A DNA stretch of 6,639 nt, taken from NCBI GenBank assembly GCA_005879255.1, contig VBKY01000355.1:1-6639 (forward strand), in the 5' to 3' direction. Below the pieces are notes generated by a model. The model was not told where the DNA came from and did no database searches. It saw only the letters and a program-made list of their open reading frames with translations. The position numbers were made by a program, and so were the translations under genes. The DNA comes from Deltaproteobacteria bacterium. Lineage in GTDB: Bacteria; Desulfobacterota_B; Binatia; UBA9968. Below are positions 1 through 6,013 of the stretch, in pieces. Every line of letters starts with the position of its first letter. The stretch's first letter is position 1.

Positions 1-1013
1 TGAGATCTAGGCTATTACTTCTTATGATCGTTGCCGTGGTGGCGCTTGCTGAACCGCCCGCCGGAGCGCAGCAGTCTGCCAAAGTCCCACGGATAGGATA
101 TCTCAATCTCAGTATCCGTCAGGGCTATTCTATCCCCTCTGATTGGCCCCGAAGTCTGTTTGAGTCGTTTCAGCATGGCCTGCGTGAACTTGGTTACGTA
201 GAAGGACAAAACATCATTCTTCAGACTCGCTTTGGGAACCCAAGCCAACTTCACGATCACGCCGCCGATTTGGTGCAGCTCAAGGTTGACGTCATCGTGG
301 CCCCAAACATCGATGCCGCACGCGCCGCTATGAAAGCCACTAAGACGATTCCGATTGTAATGACTTTTCCGGGCGATCCGGTTGTTCCAGGATTTGTCGC
401 GAGCTTAGAACGGCCGGGCGGAAACGTTACGGGAGTTAGCGGTCTAACCGCCGAGTTAGGTGGTAAGTGGCTAGAACTGGTAAAAGAAACCATCCCGAAT
501 GCAAAGCGTGTCGCTGTTTTATGGAATCAGTATGCAGAAAACCAATTTCCAACATGGAAAAGTATGGAACTTGTCGCTCGTTCTCTCAAGGTCGACATAG
601 AATGGGTGCAGATTCGAAATTCCTTTGATTTCCCACGCAGGTTCAATTCGGCGATCCGGGGAAAACCGGACGCTTTCATTGTCCTACCGGGTTTCGCCGG
701 TTTCCGGGGTGGAAGCATCCTGCAAGAAATCGCTGAGATTGGGTTAAAAAACCGTCTTCCCGGTATGTTCTGGCGAACTGACTTGGATTGGGAGCGGACG
801 GGAGGCCTCATGGCCTATGGCGCCAATCGTTTCGAACAATCCCGCCGGGCGGCATATTTTGTCGACAAGATCCTAAAAGGCGCCAAGCCGGCTGAGCTGC
901 CGGTGGAACTGCCAAAAAGTTTCGAGCTAGTAATCAATCTCAAAACAGCAAAAGAAATCGGCATCACCATCCCGGCCGGAGTGCTCGCTTGGGCTGATAG
1001 AGTGATTAAATGA
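1..1013 (+). CDS. ABC_sub_bind (TrpX-like) periplasmic substrate-binding protein, 5' end at window edge
   Basis: This is a secreted solute-binding protein of the ABC_sub_bind family (PF04392), which normally delivers a small ligand to an ABC importer in the periplasm. Counting from the first ATG inside the window (24), the family hallmarks are HGLRELGYVEGQNI (51-64), IPIVM (109-113), GFVASLERPGGNVTG (123-137), GGLMAYG (260-266), and a C-terminal KILKGAKPAELPVE block followed by a LKTAKEIGITIP block (282-317). The reading frame stays open upstream of 24 and adds RSRLLLL, which completes a classic signal peptide (basic n-region, Leu/Val core, AGAQQ cleavage zone). Bases 1-2 are TG in this frame, so the true start may be an NTG codon whose first base lies just outside the window. 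ATG 24 would leave a signal peptide without its basic end. Its stop overlaps the kinase start by 4 bp, and no permease or ATPase gene follows, so a sensing role alongside the kinase is possible. The ligand cannot be read from the sequence. Confidence 0.9.
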   Translation, partial: RSRLLLLMIVAVVALAEPPAGAQQSAKVPRIGYLNLSIRQGYSIPSDWPRSLFESFQHGLRELGYVEGQNIILQTRFGNPSQLHDHAADLVQLKVDVIVAPNIDAARAAMKATKTIPIVMTFPGDPVVPGFVASLERPGGNVTGVSGLTAELGGKWLELVKETIPNAKRVAVLWNQYAENQFPTWKSMELVARSLKVDIEWVQIRNSFDFPRRFNSAIRGKPDAFIVLPGFAGFRGGSILQEIAEIGLKNRLPGMFWRTDLDWERTGGLMAYGANRFEQSRRAAYFVDKILKGAKPAELPVELPKSFELVINLKTAKEIGITIPAGVLAWADRVIK

Positions 1014-2971
1014 TCTTGGATCCTTCGGCGCCGCTCAGGACAGGTTTTAAATTGCGGATTTTGGATTCCGTCAGAGCGAAAGCGCAGCGGTTGGCTTTCA
1101 TCCGCGTGTTCCATAATCGCAAGCGCGAGCGCCTGGTACGAAAGTATTTCGTCGTATCGGTAATTTTGATTGCCGGTGGCCTAATCTCCGGTGGACTTTT
1201 AGAGATCTACTTTCGTTATATCGAAGGTCTCGAACAGGTTGGTTCCACGCAGCAAGATGCTGCCGTTGGCGCAGCGGTAAGGATTGAGCGGTTCATGCAG
1301 GATATTGCAACAACGATGAAAGCGGCCACTAAGAGCGCCGAGCTCAACTCCCCAAGAATCTCAAAAGAATATGAGTTTGAATTGAAGAGGCTTCTTTTCC
1401 TCGCGCCTGCAATCACCGAGGCGGTAGCGCTAGACAGCAGCGGAATCGTACAGGCACAGGCCTCTCGCTTTCGTGCAGTCTCCGCTTCGGTCGGGACTGA
1501 TCTTTCCGAATCAACCACATTCAAGGAAACCAGGCGAGGGAACTCCTATTTTGGGACGGTCTATTTCCGAGGGTCTGATCCATACGTCAATGTTGCCGTT
1601 CCCATTGAGCACTTACGGGGCGAAATCACAGGTGTCCTTCAAGCGGAAACGAGCCTGAGAGATATCTTGGACGTGGTATCGAGCGTTAAACTTGGGAAGG
1701 CCGGTTATGCATATGTCGTCACCCGTTCGGGCGATCTAATTGCCCACGCAAATAGCCGCTTGGTCTTGCAACGACGCAATCTCCGTCACCTCGATCAGGT
1801 GACAGCGGCTTACCGGTCCGAACCAGGGGAGTTTAGGCCAAAGGCCATTGTGACCCGTAACATCGAGGGACAAAAAGTTTTTAGCTCCCACGCTGTCATC
1901 CCAATTCTAGACTGGGCTGTATTCATTGAGCGTCCGGTAGGTGAAGCTTATGCGCCCATCTATGCTTCGCTGTTGCGCACCTCTATCCTGCTCCTGATGG
2001 GGCTTGGCGTTGCTCTGCTGGCAAGCTTCTTCGTGGCACGACGCGTAGTGCGACCGCTCCAGACGCTCCGCCAGGGGGTGGAACAAATCGGTAGCGGTGA
2101 CCTGAGCGCCCGTCTCGAAATTAAGACTGGGGATGAGATTGAGATTCTAGCGGAGGAATTCAACAAGATGACCGCACATCTTAGAGAAGCTCAAACGGGT
2201 CTAGAGCGAAAAGTCGCAGAACGGACACAAGAACTGACGATTGCCAATGAAAAACTCGAGGAGGCGAGTCAACTAAAATCGCAGTTCCTCGCCAACGTAA
2301 ATCATGAGCTGCGCACGCCTGTAAGCGCGATCATAGGCTATGCGCGTCTGCTGCGGCGCGAAACGGAAGGGCAGATCCCTCCATTGCAGAGAGAGAATCT
2401 CCGAGATCTCCTGAACAACGCTGAGCGTCTTCTCGCTCAGATAGACAGCGTCCTGGATTTCGCCACCATCGAAGCCGGCAAGATGGAAGTTCGCATCGAG
2501 CGCGTGAAAGTGGAGGAGATCATCCAGGGGGCGGCCTCGACCATCGAAACGATCTTACGCGATCACAGTATCAAACTCACCCGCGACATCGCTCCGGAGA
2601 TTCCAGCCATGAACACCGATCGGGAAAAACTAAGACAGATCATTCTCAACCTATTGGACAATGCAGTAAAGTTCACCGAGCGAGGCGAGATTAAGATTAT
2701 GGCCTCTCAGCAAAATGGATCGTTGAAGCTGGTAGTCTCGGACACGGGAATCGGGATCGAAAAAGGGGATCTGACTCGCATCTTCGAGGAGTTTCACCGG
2801 GGGGATCGGTCGAGCGCTAAGAAATATCGAGGCACAGGTCTGGGGCTGGCCATTGTCAAGCAGTTCGTGCGACTTCTGGGCGGAGAAATCGCCGTTGAGA
2901 GTGAAGTGGGTAAAGGATCGGTATTCACCATCATGCTTCCGATGGATCATAAAGAGAGCGCGGCAGCATAG
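1010..2971 (+). CDS. Membrane sensor histidine kinase (dCACHE-HAMP-HisKA-HATPase_c)
   Basis: This is an inner-membrane histidine kinase of 653 residues. In order it has a basic cytoplasmic stretch (about 37-46), TM1 (about 47-64), a periplasmic double-CACHE-type sensor (about 70-315, with GYAYVVTRSGDLIAH at 232-246), TM2 (about 322-342), HAMP (about 343-393) and a short coiled coil (388-425). The dimerisation domain follows with phospho-acceptor His432 in NHELRTP. The ATP-binding domain has the N box NLLDNAVKFT (547-556), G1 DTGIGI (578-583), F box IFEEF (591-595) and G2 GTGLGL (608-613). All catalytic motifs are intact and there is no fused receiver. The start shown makes an ATGA overlap with the upstream gene, suggesting translational coupling, but residues about 4-20 come from repeat-like DNA. 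A later start (TTG 1091 or GTG 1106) would still keep TM1, although neither has a clear Shine-Dalgarno. Its partner is almost certainly the NtrC-type regulator 16 bp downstream. The signal sensed is unknown. Confidence 0.93.
   Translation: MILDPSAPLRTGFKLRILDSVRAKAQRLAFIRVFHNRKRERLVRKYFVVSVILIAGGLISGGLLEIYFRYIEGLEQVGSTQQDAAVGAAVRIERFMQDIATTMKAATKSAELNSPRISKEYEFELKRLLFLAPAITEAVALDSSGIVQAQASRFRAVSASVGTDLSESTTFKETRRGNSYFGTVYFRGSDPYVNVAVPIEHLRGEITGVLQAETSLRDILDVVSSVKLGKAGYAYVVTRSGDLIAHANSRLVLQRRNLRHLDQVTAAYRSEPGEFRPKAIVTRNIEGQKVFSSHAVIPILDWAVFIERPVGEAYAPIYASLLRTSILLLMGLGVALLASFFVARRVVRPLQTLRQGVEQIGSGDLSARLEIKTGDEIEILAEEFNKMTAHLREAQTGLERKVAERTQELTIANEKLEEASQLKSQFLANVNHELRTPVSAIIGYARLLRRETEGQIPPLQRENLRDLLNNAERLLAQIDSVLDFATIEAGKMEVRIERVKVEEIIQGAASTIETILRDHSIKLTRDIAPEIPAMNTDREKLRQIILNLLDNAVKFTERGEIKIMASQQNGSLKLVVSDTGIGIEKGDLTRIFEEFHRGDRSSAKKYRGTGLGLAIVKQFVRLLGGEIAVESEVGKGSVFTIMLPMDHKESAAA
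1018..1070. repeat. Dispersed-repeat-like DNA at the kinase 5' end
   Basis: This stretch is composed like two kinds of dispersed non-coding repeat seen in many environmental bacterial genomes. One part is a CTTCGGC..CGCTCAGGACAGG block (about 1022-1044). The other is an A/T-rich AAATTGCGGATTTTGGATT block (1049-1067). Translated, it gives LDPSAPLRTGF and KLRILD, which look like accidental translation rather than a protein domain. I recognise the pattern from general knowledge; no second copy of either block is present in the window. It sits exactly between the binding-protein stop and the first credible part of the kinase. Confidence 0.45.
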
Positions 2972-2987
2972 GCAGAAAGAACAGCGT

Positions 2988-4331
2988 ATGAGCGAACAAA
3001 TTTTGATCGTTGACGACGAGCCGTCCAACAGAAAAATTCTGGGGCAAGAGCTCGTTCACAAGGGATTCACCATCGATACGGCAGCCGGCGGCAAAGAGGC
3101 GCTGGCCAAAATCGAGACCGCGCCGCCGGATCTGGTGATTCTCGACTACATGATGCCTGATATGAGCGGTCTCGACGTGCTGAAAGAGCTGCGCAAGAAG
3201 GGCAACGATACGCCGGTGATCATGATAACCGCGTACGGTTCAGTCGAGCGCGCCGTCGAGGTGATGAAAGCGGGGGCTTACGATTTCATCACCCGGCCTT
3301 TCGATCCGGATCATATCGAGCTGGTGGTGCGCAAGGCCATCGAGCGGCAGACGCTCAAGCGCGAAGTGGAGGTCCTCTCGGAAGAGATTCGCGACCGGTA
3401 TCATCTGGTTACCGGCGAAAGTCCTAAGATGAAGCAGGTTGTCGACTTGGCGCGCAAAGCGGCCAACAGCAGCGCGACCGTGATGCTTCTGGGCGAAAGC
3501 GGCACCGGTAAAGAGATTTTTGCGCGCAACATTCACAACTGGAGCGAGCGCAAGGACAGGCCTTTCACCACGATCAATTGCGTTGGCCTATCCAAAGAAC
3601 TTTTAGAAAGCGAGCTGTTCGGCCATGAGCAAGGGGCTTTCACCGGCGCGCACCAACGCAAGAAGGGAAAGCTGGAGTTAGCGCAAGGCGGCACGGTGTT
3701 TTTCGATGAGATCGGCGACATTTCGCCGGAGCTCCAGGCAAAGCTTTTAAGATTTCTTCAAGAGCGCGAGTTTGAGCGCGTCGGCGGGGTCACGTCGATC
3801 TCTGTGGACGTTCGGGTGATCGCGGCCACCAACCGCGATTTGGAAAACGTGCTTAAAACGGGCGCTTTTCGCGAGGACCTTTACCATCGACTCAATGTCG
3901 TCGCGATTCGTCTCCCGCCGCTGCGCGAGCGACGAGAGGATATTGCTCTACTCTGTCAATATTTCCTGCGCAAGTATGCCACGGAGGCGCACAGGAACTT
4001 CACAGAAATTGCCGACGAGGCGATGGAGAGAATCGTCGCTTATGATTGGCCGGGCAATGTGCGCGAATTGGCCAACGTCATTGAACGCGCGGTCGTGTTG
4101 GGCGCCGGTCCGACGATAACTGTCGACGAATTGCCGAGCAGGATTGCCGATCCGATTTCTCCGTCGTATCGAGCGATGCCCTCTTATCGTGAAGGCGTGA
4201 ACGCCGCGCGAAAAGAAATCGTTCTCAAAGCCCTGTCTCGCACTCAGGGCAACCGCTCAGCCGCGGCCAAACTGCTTGGTCTCGAATCAAAGTATTTCCT
4301 GAAGCTGATGAAGTCTCTGCAAATCGAATGA
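2988..4331 (+). CDS. Sigma-54-dependent NtrC-family response regulator (REC-AAA+-Fis HTH)
   Basis: This is a 447-residue enhancer-binding activator that remodels sigma-54 RNA polymerase after phosphorylation. The receiver domain (1-120) has the acidic pair Asp9/Asp10, phospho-acceptor Asp53 (ILDYMMP) and Thr81. The usual invariant Lys before Pro is Arg103 (ITRPF). The AAA+ domain (about 140-370) has Walker A GESGTGKE (169-176), the sigma-54 contact loop GAFTGA (216-221), Walker B GGTVFFDEIG (234-243), sensor I AATNRDL (279-285), the arginine-finger region FREDLYHRLNV (294-304) and WPGNVREL (354-361). A Fis-type helix-turn-helix closes the protein (about 408-445, with GNRSAAAKLLGL at 421-432). 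The start was chosen because MSEQILIVDDE is a normal receiver N-terminus; the earlier in-frame ATG at 2853 would add 45 residues read out of frame through the kinase gene. The ribosome site is weak (AGAAAGAA-like), consistent with coupling to the kinase. Its targets are unknown, and I found no -24/-12 promoter in the window. Confidence 0.95.
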   Translation: MSEQILIVDDEPSNRKILGQELVHKGFTIDTAAGGKEALAKIETAPPDLVILDYMMPDMSGLDVLKELRKKGNDTPVIMITAYGSVERAVEVMKAGAYDFITRPFDPDHIELVVRKAIERQTLKREVEVLSEEIRDRYHLVTGESPKMKQVVDLARKAANSSATVMLLGESGTGKEIFARNIHNWSERKDRPFTTINCVGLSKELLESELFGHEQGAFTGAHQRKKGKLELAQGGTVFFDEIGDISPELQAKLLRFLQEREFERVGGVTSISVDVRVIAATNRDLENVLKTGAFREDLYHRLNVVAIRLPPLRERREDIALLCQYFLRKYATEAHRNFTEIADEAMERIVAYDWPGNVRELANVIERAVVLGAGPTITVDELPSRIADPISPSYRAMPSYREGVNAARKEIVLKALSRTQGNRSAAAKLLGLESKYFLKLMKSLQIE

Positions 4332-4356
4332 ATTAAGCAGACACCTCCAAAACTTT

Positions 4357-4505
4357 GTTGTCGCGCCAAGACGCAAGAACGCAAAGGCGTTTTGCTAAAT
4401 TCGAAATTCGAATAACGAAATCCGAAACAATTTTAAATTTCGAAATGCTAAATTCCAAAATCCAAGTCCGAAGGGATTTCGTTTGGAATTGTTTCGAGCT
4501 TCGAG
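4357..4505. repeat. Mosaic of two low-complexity dispersed repeats
   Basis: Just after the regulator gene, bases 4364-4390 carry a block of the GCGCCAAGACGCAAGAACGC kind. This is followed by an A/T-rich array (about 4395-4505) of degenerate TTCGAAATTCGAA, AACGAAATCCGAAAC and TTTCGAAATGCTAAATTCC units that ends in TTTCGAGCTTCGAG. The second type gives low-complexity F/R/I-rich peptides when translated, as in the C-terminal tail of the adjacent minus-strand PIN frame. Both kinds are familiar as dispersed intergenic repeats in environmental genomes. They mark the border between the conserved signalling operon and the accessory region. Confidence 0.6.
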
Positions 4506-4851
4506 CGTAGTTACAACCACGAACGAGACCGCATCGCAGAAAGAAAGTTTATGGTCGCGACCGTAGCGGCGGAATATTTGCTCCGCTTCGGTGCGCACGC
4601 TCTCGCTGTAATTGACGATATGGAGATGAGGCTTGATTTCAGTGAGAAAAGTCAGCGCTTCACGGTAGCTTCGCCGGTAGCGAAGCAGCGTCAATGTTTC
4701 ACTGATGATATCCCAGGTAACATAGAGACGAGATCCAGACCGAACGGCATCTTTGCTGAGATCCTTGCCTGTTCGTGATTGACGACGAACCCAGAGGTGC
4801 GTTGTTGACGAGCGGTCCGGAGTTTGACGCTCCGAGAGAAAGCCGGTACAC
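4395..4851 (-). pseudogene. Degraded VapC-like PIN-domain ribonuclease
   Basis: Read on the minus strand, three frames together give a PIN-domain toxin. A first piece (about 4851-4796) reads SNSGPLVNN, resembling the D-S/T-GPLV start of PIN proteins but with Asn where the first catalytic Asp should be. A second frame (about 4789-4739) reads FVVNHEQARISAKMPFG, the usual NHEQA helix. A third frame (from about 4738) reads SRLYVTWDIISETLTLL, then YSESVRTEAEQIFRRYG and LSFCDAVSFVVV, carrying the conserved Glu and the second Asp. The frame then runs into the A/T-rich repeat and ends at TAG (4397-4395), so the last strand and final acidic residue are missing. Two frameshifts, a lost catalytic residue and a replaced C-terminus make this a dead gene. 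The first segment is the least certain; the third is strong. Confidence 0.72.
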
Positions 4852-4852
4852 T
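4824..4852 (+). promoter_or_regulatory. Sigma-70-type promoter of the toxin-antitoxin operon
   Basis: A -35 box TTGACG (4824-4829) and a -10 box TACACT (4847-4852) are separated by 17 bp, the optimal spacing. The predicted transcript start is near 4859, about 32 bp before the antitoxin ATG at 4891. The prediction rests on sequence match only. Confidence 0.65.
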
Positions 4853-4870
4853 ATGTAGTGATGTCACTAC
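4849..4870. promoter_or_regulatory. Overlapping palindromic operators for toxin-antitoxin autoregulation
   Basis: Two inverted repeats share bases. CACTA-TG-TAGTG lies at 4849-4860, and the perfect GTAGTGA-TG-TCACTAC lies at 4855-4870 (7-bp arms, 2-bp spacer). Both have the same TG centre and the same half-site, so they look like two binding sites 9 bp apart for one dimeric repressor. They cover the -10 box and the predicted transcript start. In Phd/YefM systems the antitoxin, alone or with toxin, represses its own operon from such sites. Binding by this antitoxin is inferred. Confidence 0.7.
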
Positions 4871-4875
4871 TATCT

Positions 4876-4882
4876 AGGAGGG
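4876..4882 (+). promoter_or_regulatory. Strong ribosome binding site that sets the antitoxin start
   Basis: AGGAGGG is a near-perfect Shine-Dalgarno, 8 bp before ATG 4891. It excludes the in-frame ATG at 4858, which lies upstream of it inside the operator. Confidence 0.8.
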
Positions 4883-4890
4883 TGTCGACA

Positions 4891-5175
4891 ATGCGCATGG
4901 GGTTGAGAGAAGCGAACCAGAGTTTCTCCAAGGCGATGAAAGCGGTGAAACAAGGTAAAGAGGTGGTGCTGACGGAGCGGGGAAAGCCGATCGCGGTCAT
5001 CAAGTCGCTCGAGCCAAAGGAAGATCAAGAGGCGGTCATTCGGCGCCTGGAGGCGGAGGGACTGCTACGACCGCCTTTGAAACGGGGACCTATGCCGAAG
5101 CCAACGTGGAAGGCGATTCGCGTCAAGGGCAAGCTCATTTCGCAGACGATCAGTGAGGAGCGCGACGAGCGGTGA
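4891..5175 (+). CDS. Phd/YefM-family antitoxin of a VapC-type module
   Basis: This 94-residue antitoxin should bind and silence the PIN ribonuclease encoded next to it and repress the operon. The N-terminal DNA-binding half shows the Phd/YefM pattern: MGLREANQSFSKAMKAVKQG (3-22), then VVLTERGKPIAVI (25-37). The C-terminal part is basic and proline-containing (about 60-94, with PPLKRGPMPKP at 61-71), as expected for the flexible toxin-wrapping tail. The start at 4891 is set by the strong Shine-Dalgarno and by the promoter, whose transcript begins around 4859. The stop overlaps the toxin GTG by 4 bases, which couples their translation. Regulation is probably autorepression through the palindromes at 4849-4870. 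Family assignment is firm; the exact subfamily is not. Confidence 0.9.
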   Translation: MRMGLREANQSFSKAMKAVKQGKEVVLTERGKPIAVIKSLEPKEDQEAVIRRLEAEGLLRPPLKRGPMPKPTWKAIRVKGKLISQTISEERDER

Positions 5176-5606
5176 CATTCGCGTATTTCGATACCAGCGC
5201 TTTGATCAAACGATACGTTAGGGAGCGGGGTTCCACTCGGGTTGTATCTTTGATGCGGCGGCACGAGTTGCTGTCCTCGGCGATCACTCCCGTCGAAGTC
5301 ATGTCCGCCTTATCCAGACGAAGACGCGACAGAGAGCTGTCCGAAGAAGACTTCGCTGCTACGGCGAGCAGGGTTCAGAGCGAACGAATACGGTGGGAGT
5401 TGGTTGAAGTAGGTGAAACGGTTTTAAACCGGGCCGAAGAGATCGTTCAGGGAACTGTGCCGATGAGAGCCTTGGACGCCGTTCATGTCGCTTCATTGAT
5501 GGCGTTTCAAGCGGCTTCTTCGATTCAAATCCCTTTCGTCACGGGCGACGGGCGTCAACGAGACGCGGCCAACTATCTAGGCCTGGACGTTATCTGGGTC
5601 GGCTAG
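5172..5606 (+). CDS. vapC: VapC-family PIN-domain ribonuclease toxin
   Basis: This 144-residue PIN-domain toxin should be a Mg2+-dependent endoribonuclease that cleaves specific structured RNAs such as tRNA or rRNA when freed from its antitoxin. The acidic active site looks complete: Asp7 in YFDTSALIKRYV (6-17), Glu42 in TPVEVMSAL (39-47), Asp102 in LDAVHVASL (101-109), and Asp126 in FVTGDGRQRDAA (122-133). The length is typical for the family. The start is GTG within a GTGA overlap with the antitoxin stop. A GAGGAG sequence at 5155-5160, 11 bp upstream, can serve as ribosome site, though the spacing is a little long. A weak start plus overlap fits the usual excess of antitoxin over toxin. 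Nothing suggests inactivation. The RNA target cannot be predicted from sequence alone. Confidence 0.93.
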   Translation: MTFAYFDTSALIKRYVRERGSTRVVSLMRRHELLSSAITPVEVMSALSRRRRDRELSEEDFAATASRVQSERIRWELVEVGETVLNRAEEIVQGTVPMRALDAVHVASLMAFQAASSIQIPFVTGDGRQRDAANYLGLDVIWVG

Positions 5607-5621
5607 CACGACGGAAAACCT

Positions 5622-5800
5622 TTGATTACCTTCGAACTCCTCCGTTTCCATCTTGAACCCAAAGCACCGTTGCGCATGTCCGCGTACACAAGGGTAACGT
5701 GATTCGCGGCGGGTTTGGGGCTACGTTTCGGCGGAGGGATAGCTCGCCGGCAGATTGCGCTGCTCAACTCGAAGTGCGCGCAGATGTTGCCCGCGGTTGA
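5622..5800 (+). pseudogene. Frameshifted remnant resembling the N-terminal part of a Cas6 CRISPR endoribonuclease
   Basis: Directly after vapC, one frame reads ITFELLRFHLEPKAPLRMSAY (5625-5687, wording split here as ITFELLRFHL and EPKAPLRMSAY). A -1 shift near 5688 then gives KGNVIRGGFGATFRR (5690-5734), and that frame ends at TGA 5798-5800. Joined, this matches the opening of RAMP-fold Cas6 proteins (PF10040 type): a first beta strand, then a Tyr, a KGN/KGS segment and the conserved RGGFG..FRR glycine loop. One missing A at the joint would restore Tyr-Asn-Lys. Cysteines and a CPYA..FE-like segment expected next are not clear. There is no normal start codon (the only candidate is TTG 5622), and most of the protein (normally over 200 residues) is absent. 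It is probably a decayed cas6, but this rests on motif recall and needs a profile search. Confidence 0.5.
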
Positions 5801-5987
5801 AAACATTTTGACCCCAAGATCGCATCCGTGATTGGTGCCTATCAGACAACGTCCTTTACTTATCAGCCTGTACCGAACCGGTGGCACGCTGTAGGACGAT
5901 TGCTGACGTACGGCTAGGCCTATGCGGAAAATTACTCTCCCAGCAACTGTCTGCAAAATTGTCAGGACTTATTAGACGAATTTCCTG

Positions 5988-6013
5988 AACTCCATACACA
6001 AACTTCATACACA
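5988..6013. repeat. 13-bp tandem repeat with a distant third copy of its core
   Basis: Two adjacent 13-bp units (AACTCCATACACA, 5988-6000; AACTTCATACACA, 6001-6013) differ at one base and continue into AACC. The 10-base core CATACACAAA is present at 5993-6002, 6006-6015 and again at 6192-6201, about 90 bp upstream of the MlaC-like start. Its function is unknown; it could be a regulator site or a small duplication. Confidence 0.6.

Noticed and set aside
24..26. ATG 24 as the true start of the binding protein
   Set aside because: The frame is open to base 3 and the upstream residues RSRLLLL supply the basic end and part of the core of the signal peptide; the real start most likely lies at or just outside the window edge.
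2035..2056. TGGCACG..TGCG as a sigma-54 -24/-12 promoter
   Set aside because: The spacing between the GG and GC elements is wrong and it lies in the TM2/HAMP coding region. A second TGGCACG at about 5882 has TTGC 11 bp later instead of 4 and fails for the same reason.
2853..2987. In-frame upstream ATG extending the response regulator by 45 residues
   Set aside because: The extension overlaps the conserved end of the kinase ATPase domain and has no receiver-like sequence, while MSEQILIVDDE at 2988 is a normal receiver start.
3240..3536. Long minus-strand frames inside the kinase and regulator genes (also 2651-3028 and 1216-1524)
   Set aside because: They lie opposite strongly conserved domains and have no recognisable features; they are shadows of GC-biased coding sequence.
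4378..4396. AACGC-AAAG-GCGTT hairpin followed by TTT as the operon terminator
   Set aside because: The stem is only 5 bp with a very short T-run and lies within the low-complexity repeat; it is too weak to call.
4668..4686. Perfect 7-bp hairpin GCTTCGC-5-GCGAAGC as a terminator or RNA structure
   Set aside because: It falls in the RYRRSYREA codons of the PIN pseudogene and has no following T-run; the repeated Arg-Tyr/Ser-Tyr codons explain it.
4858..4890. In-frame ATG giving an 11-residue longer antitoxin
   Set aside because: It sits within the palindromic operator at the predicted transcript start and lies before the strong AGGAGGG that points to ATG 4891.
5603..5956. 117-codon minus-strand frame downstream of vapC
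   Set aside because: It is antisense to the Cas6-like remnant, shows no domain or ribosome site, and is best explained as a shadow.
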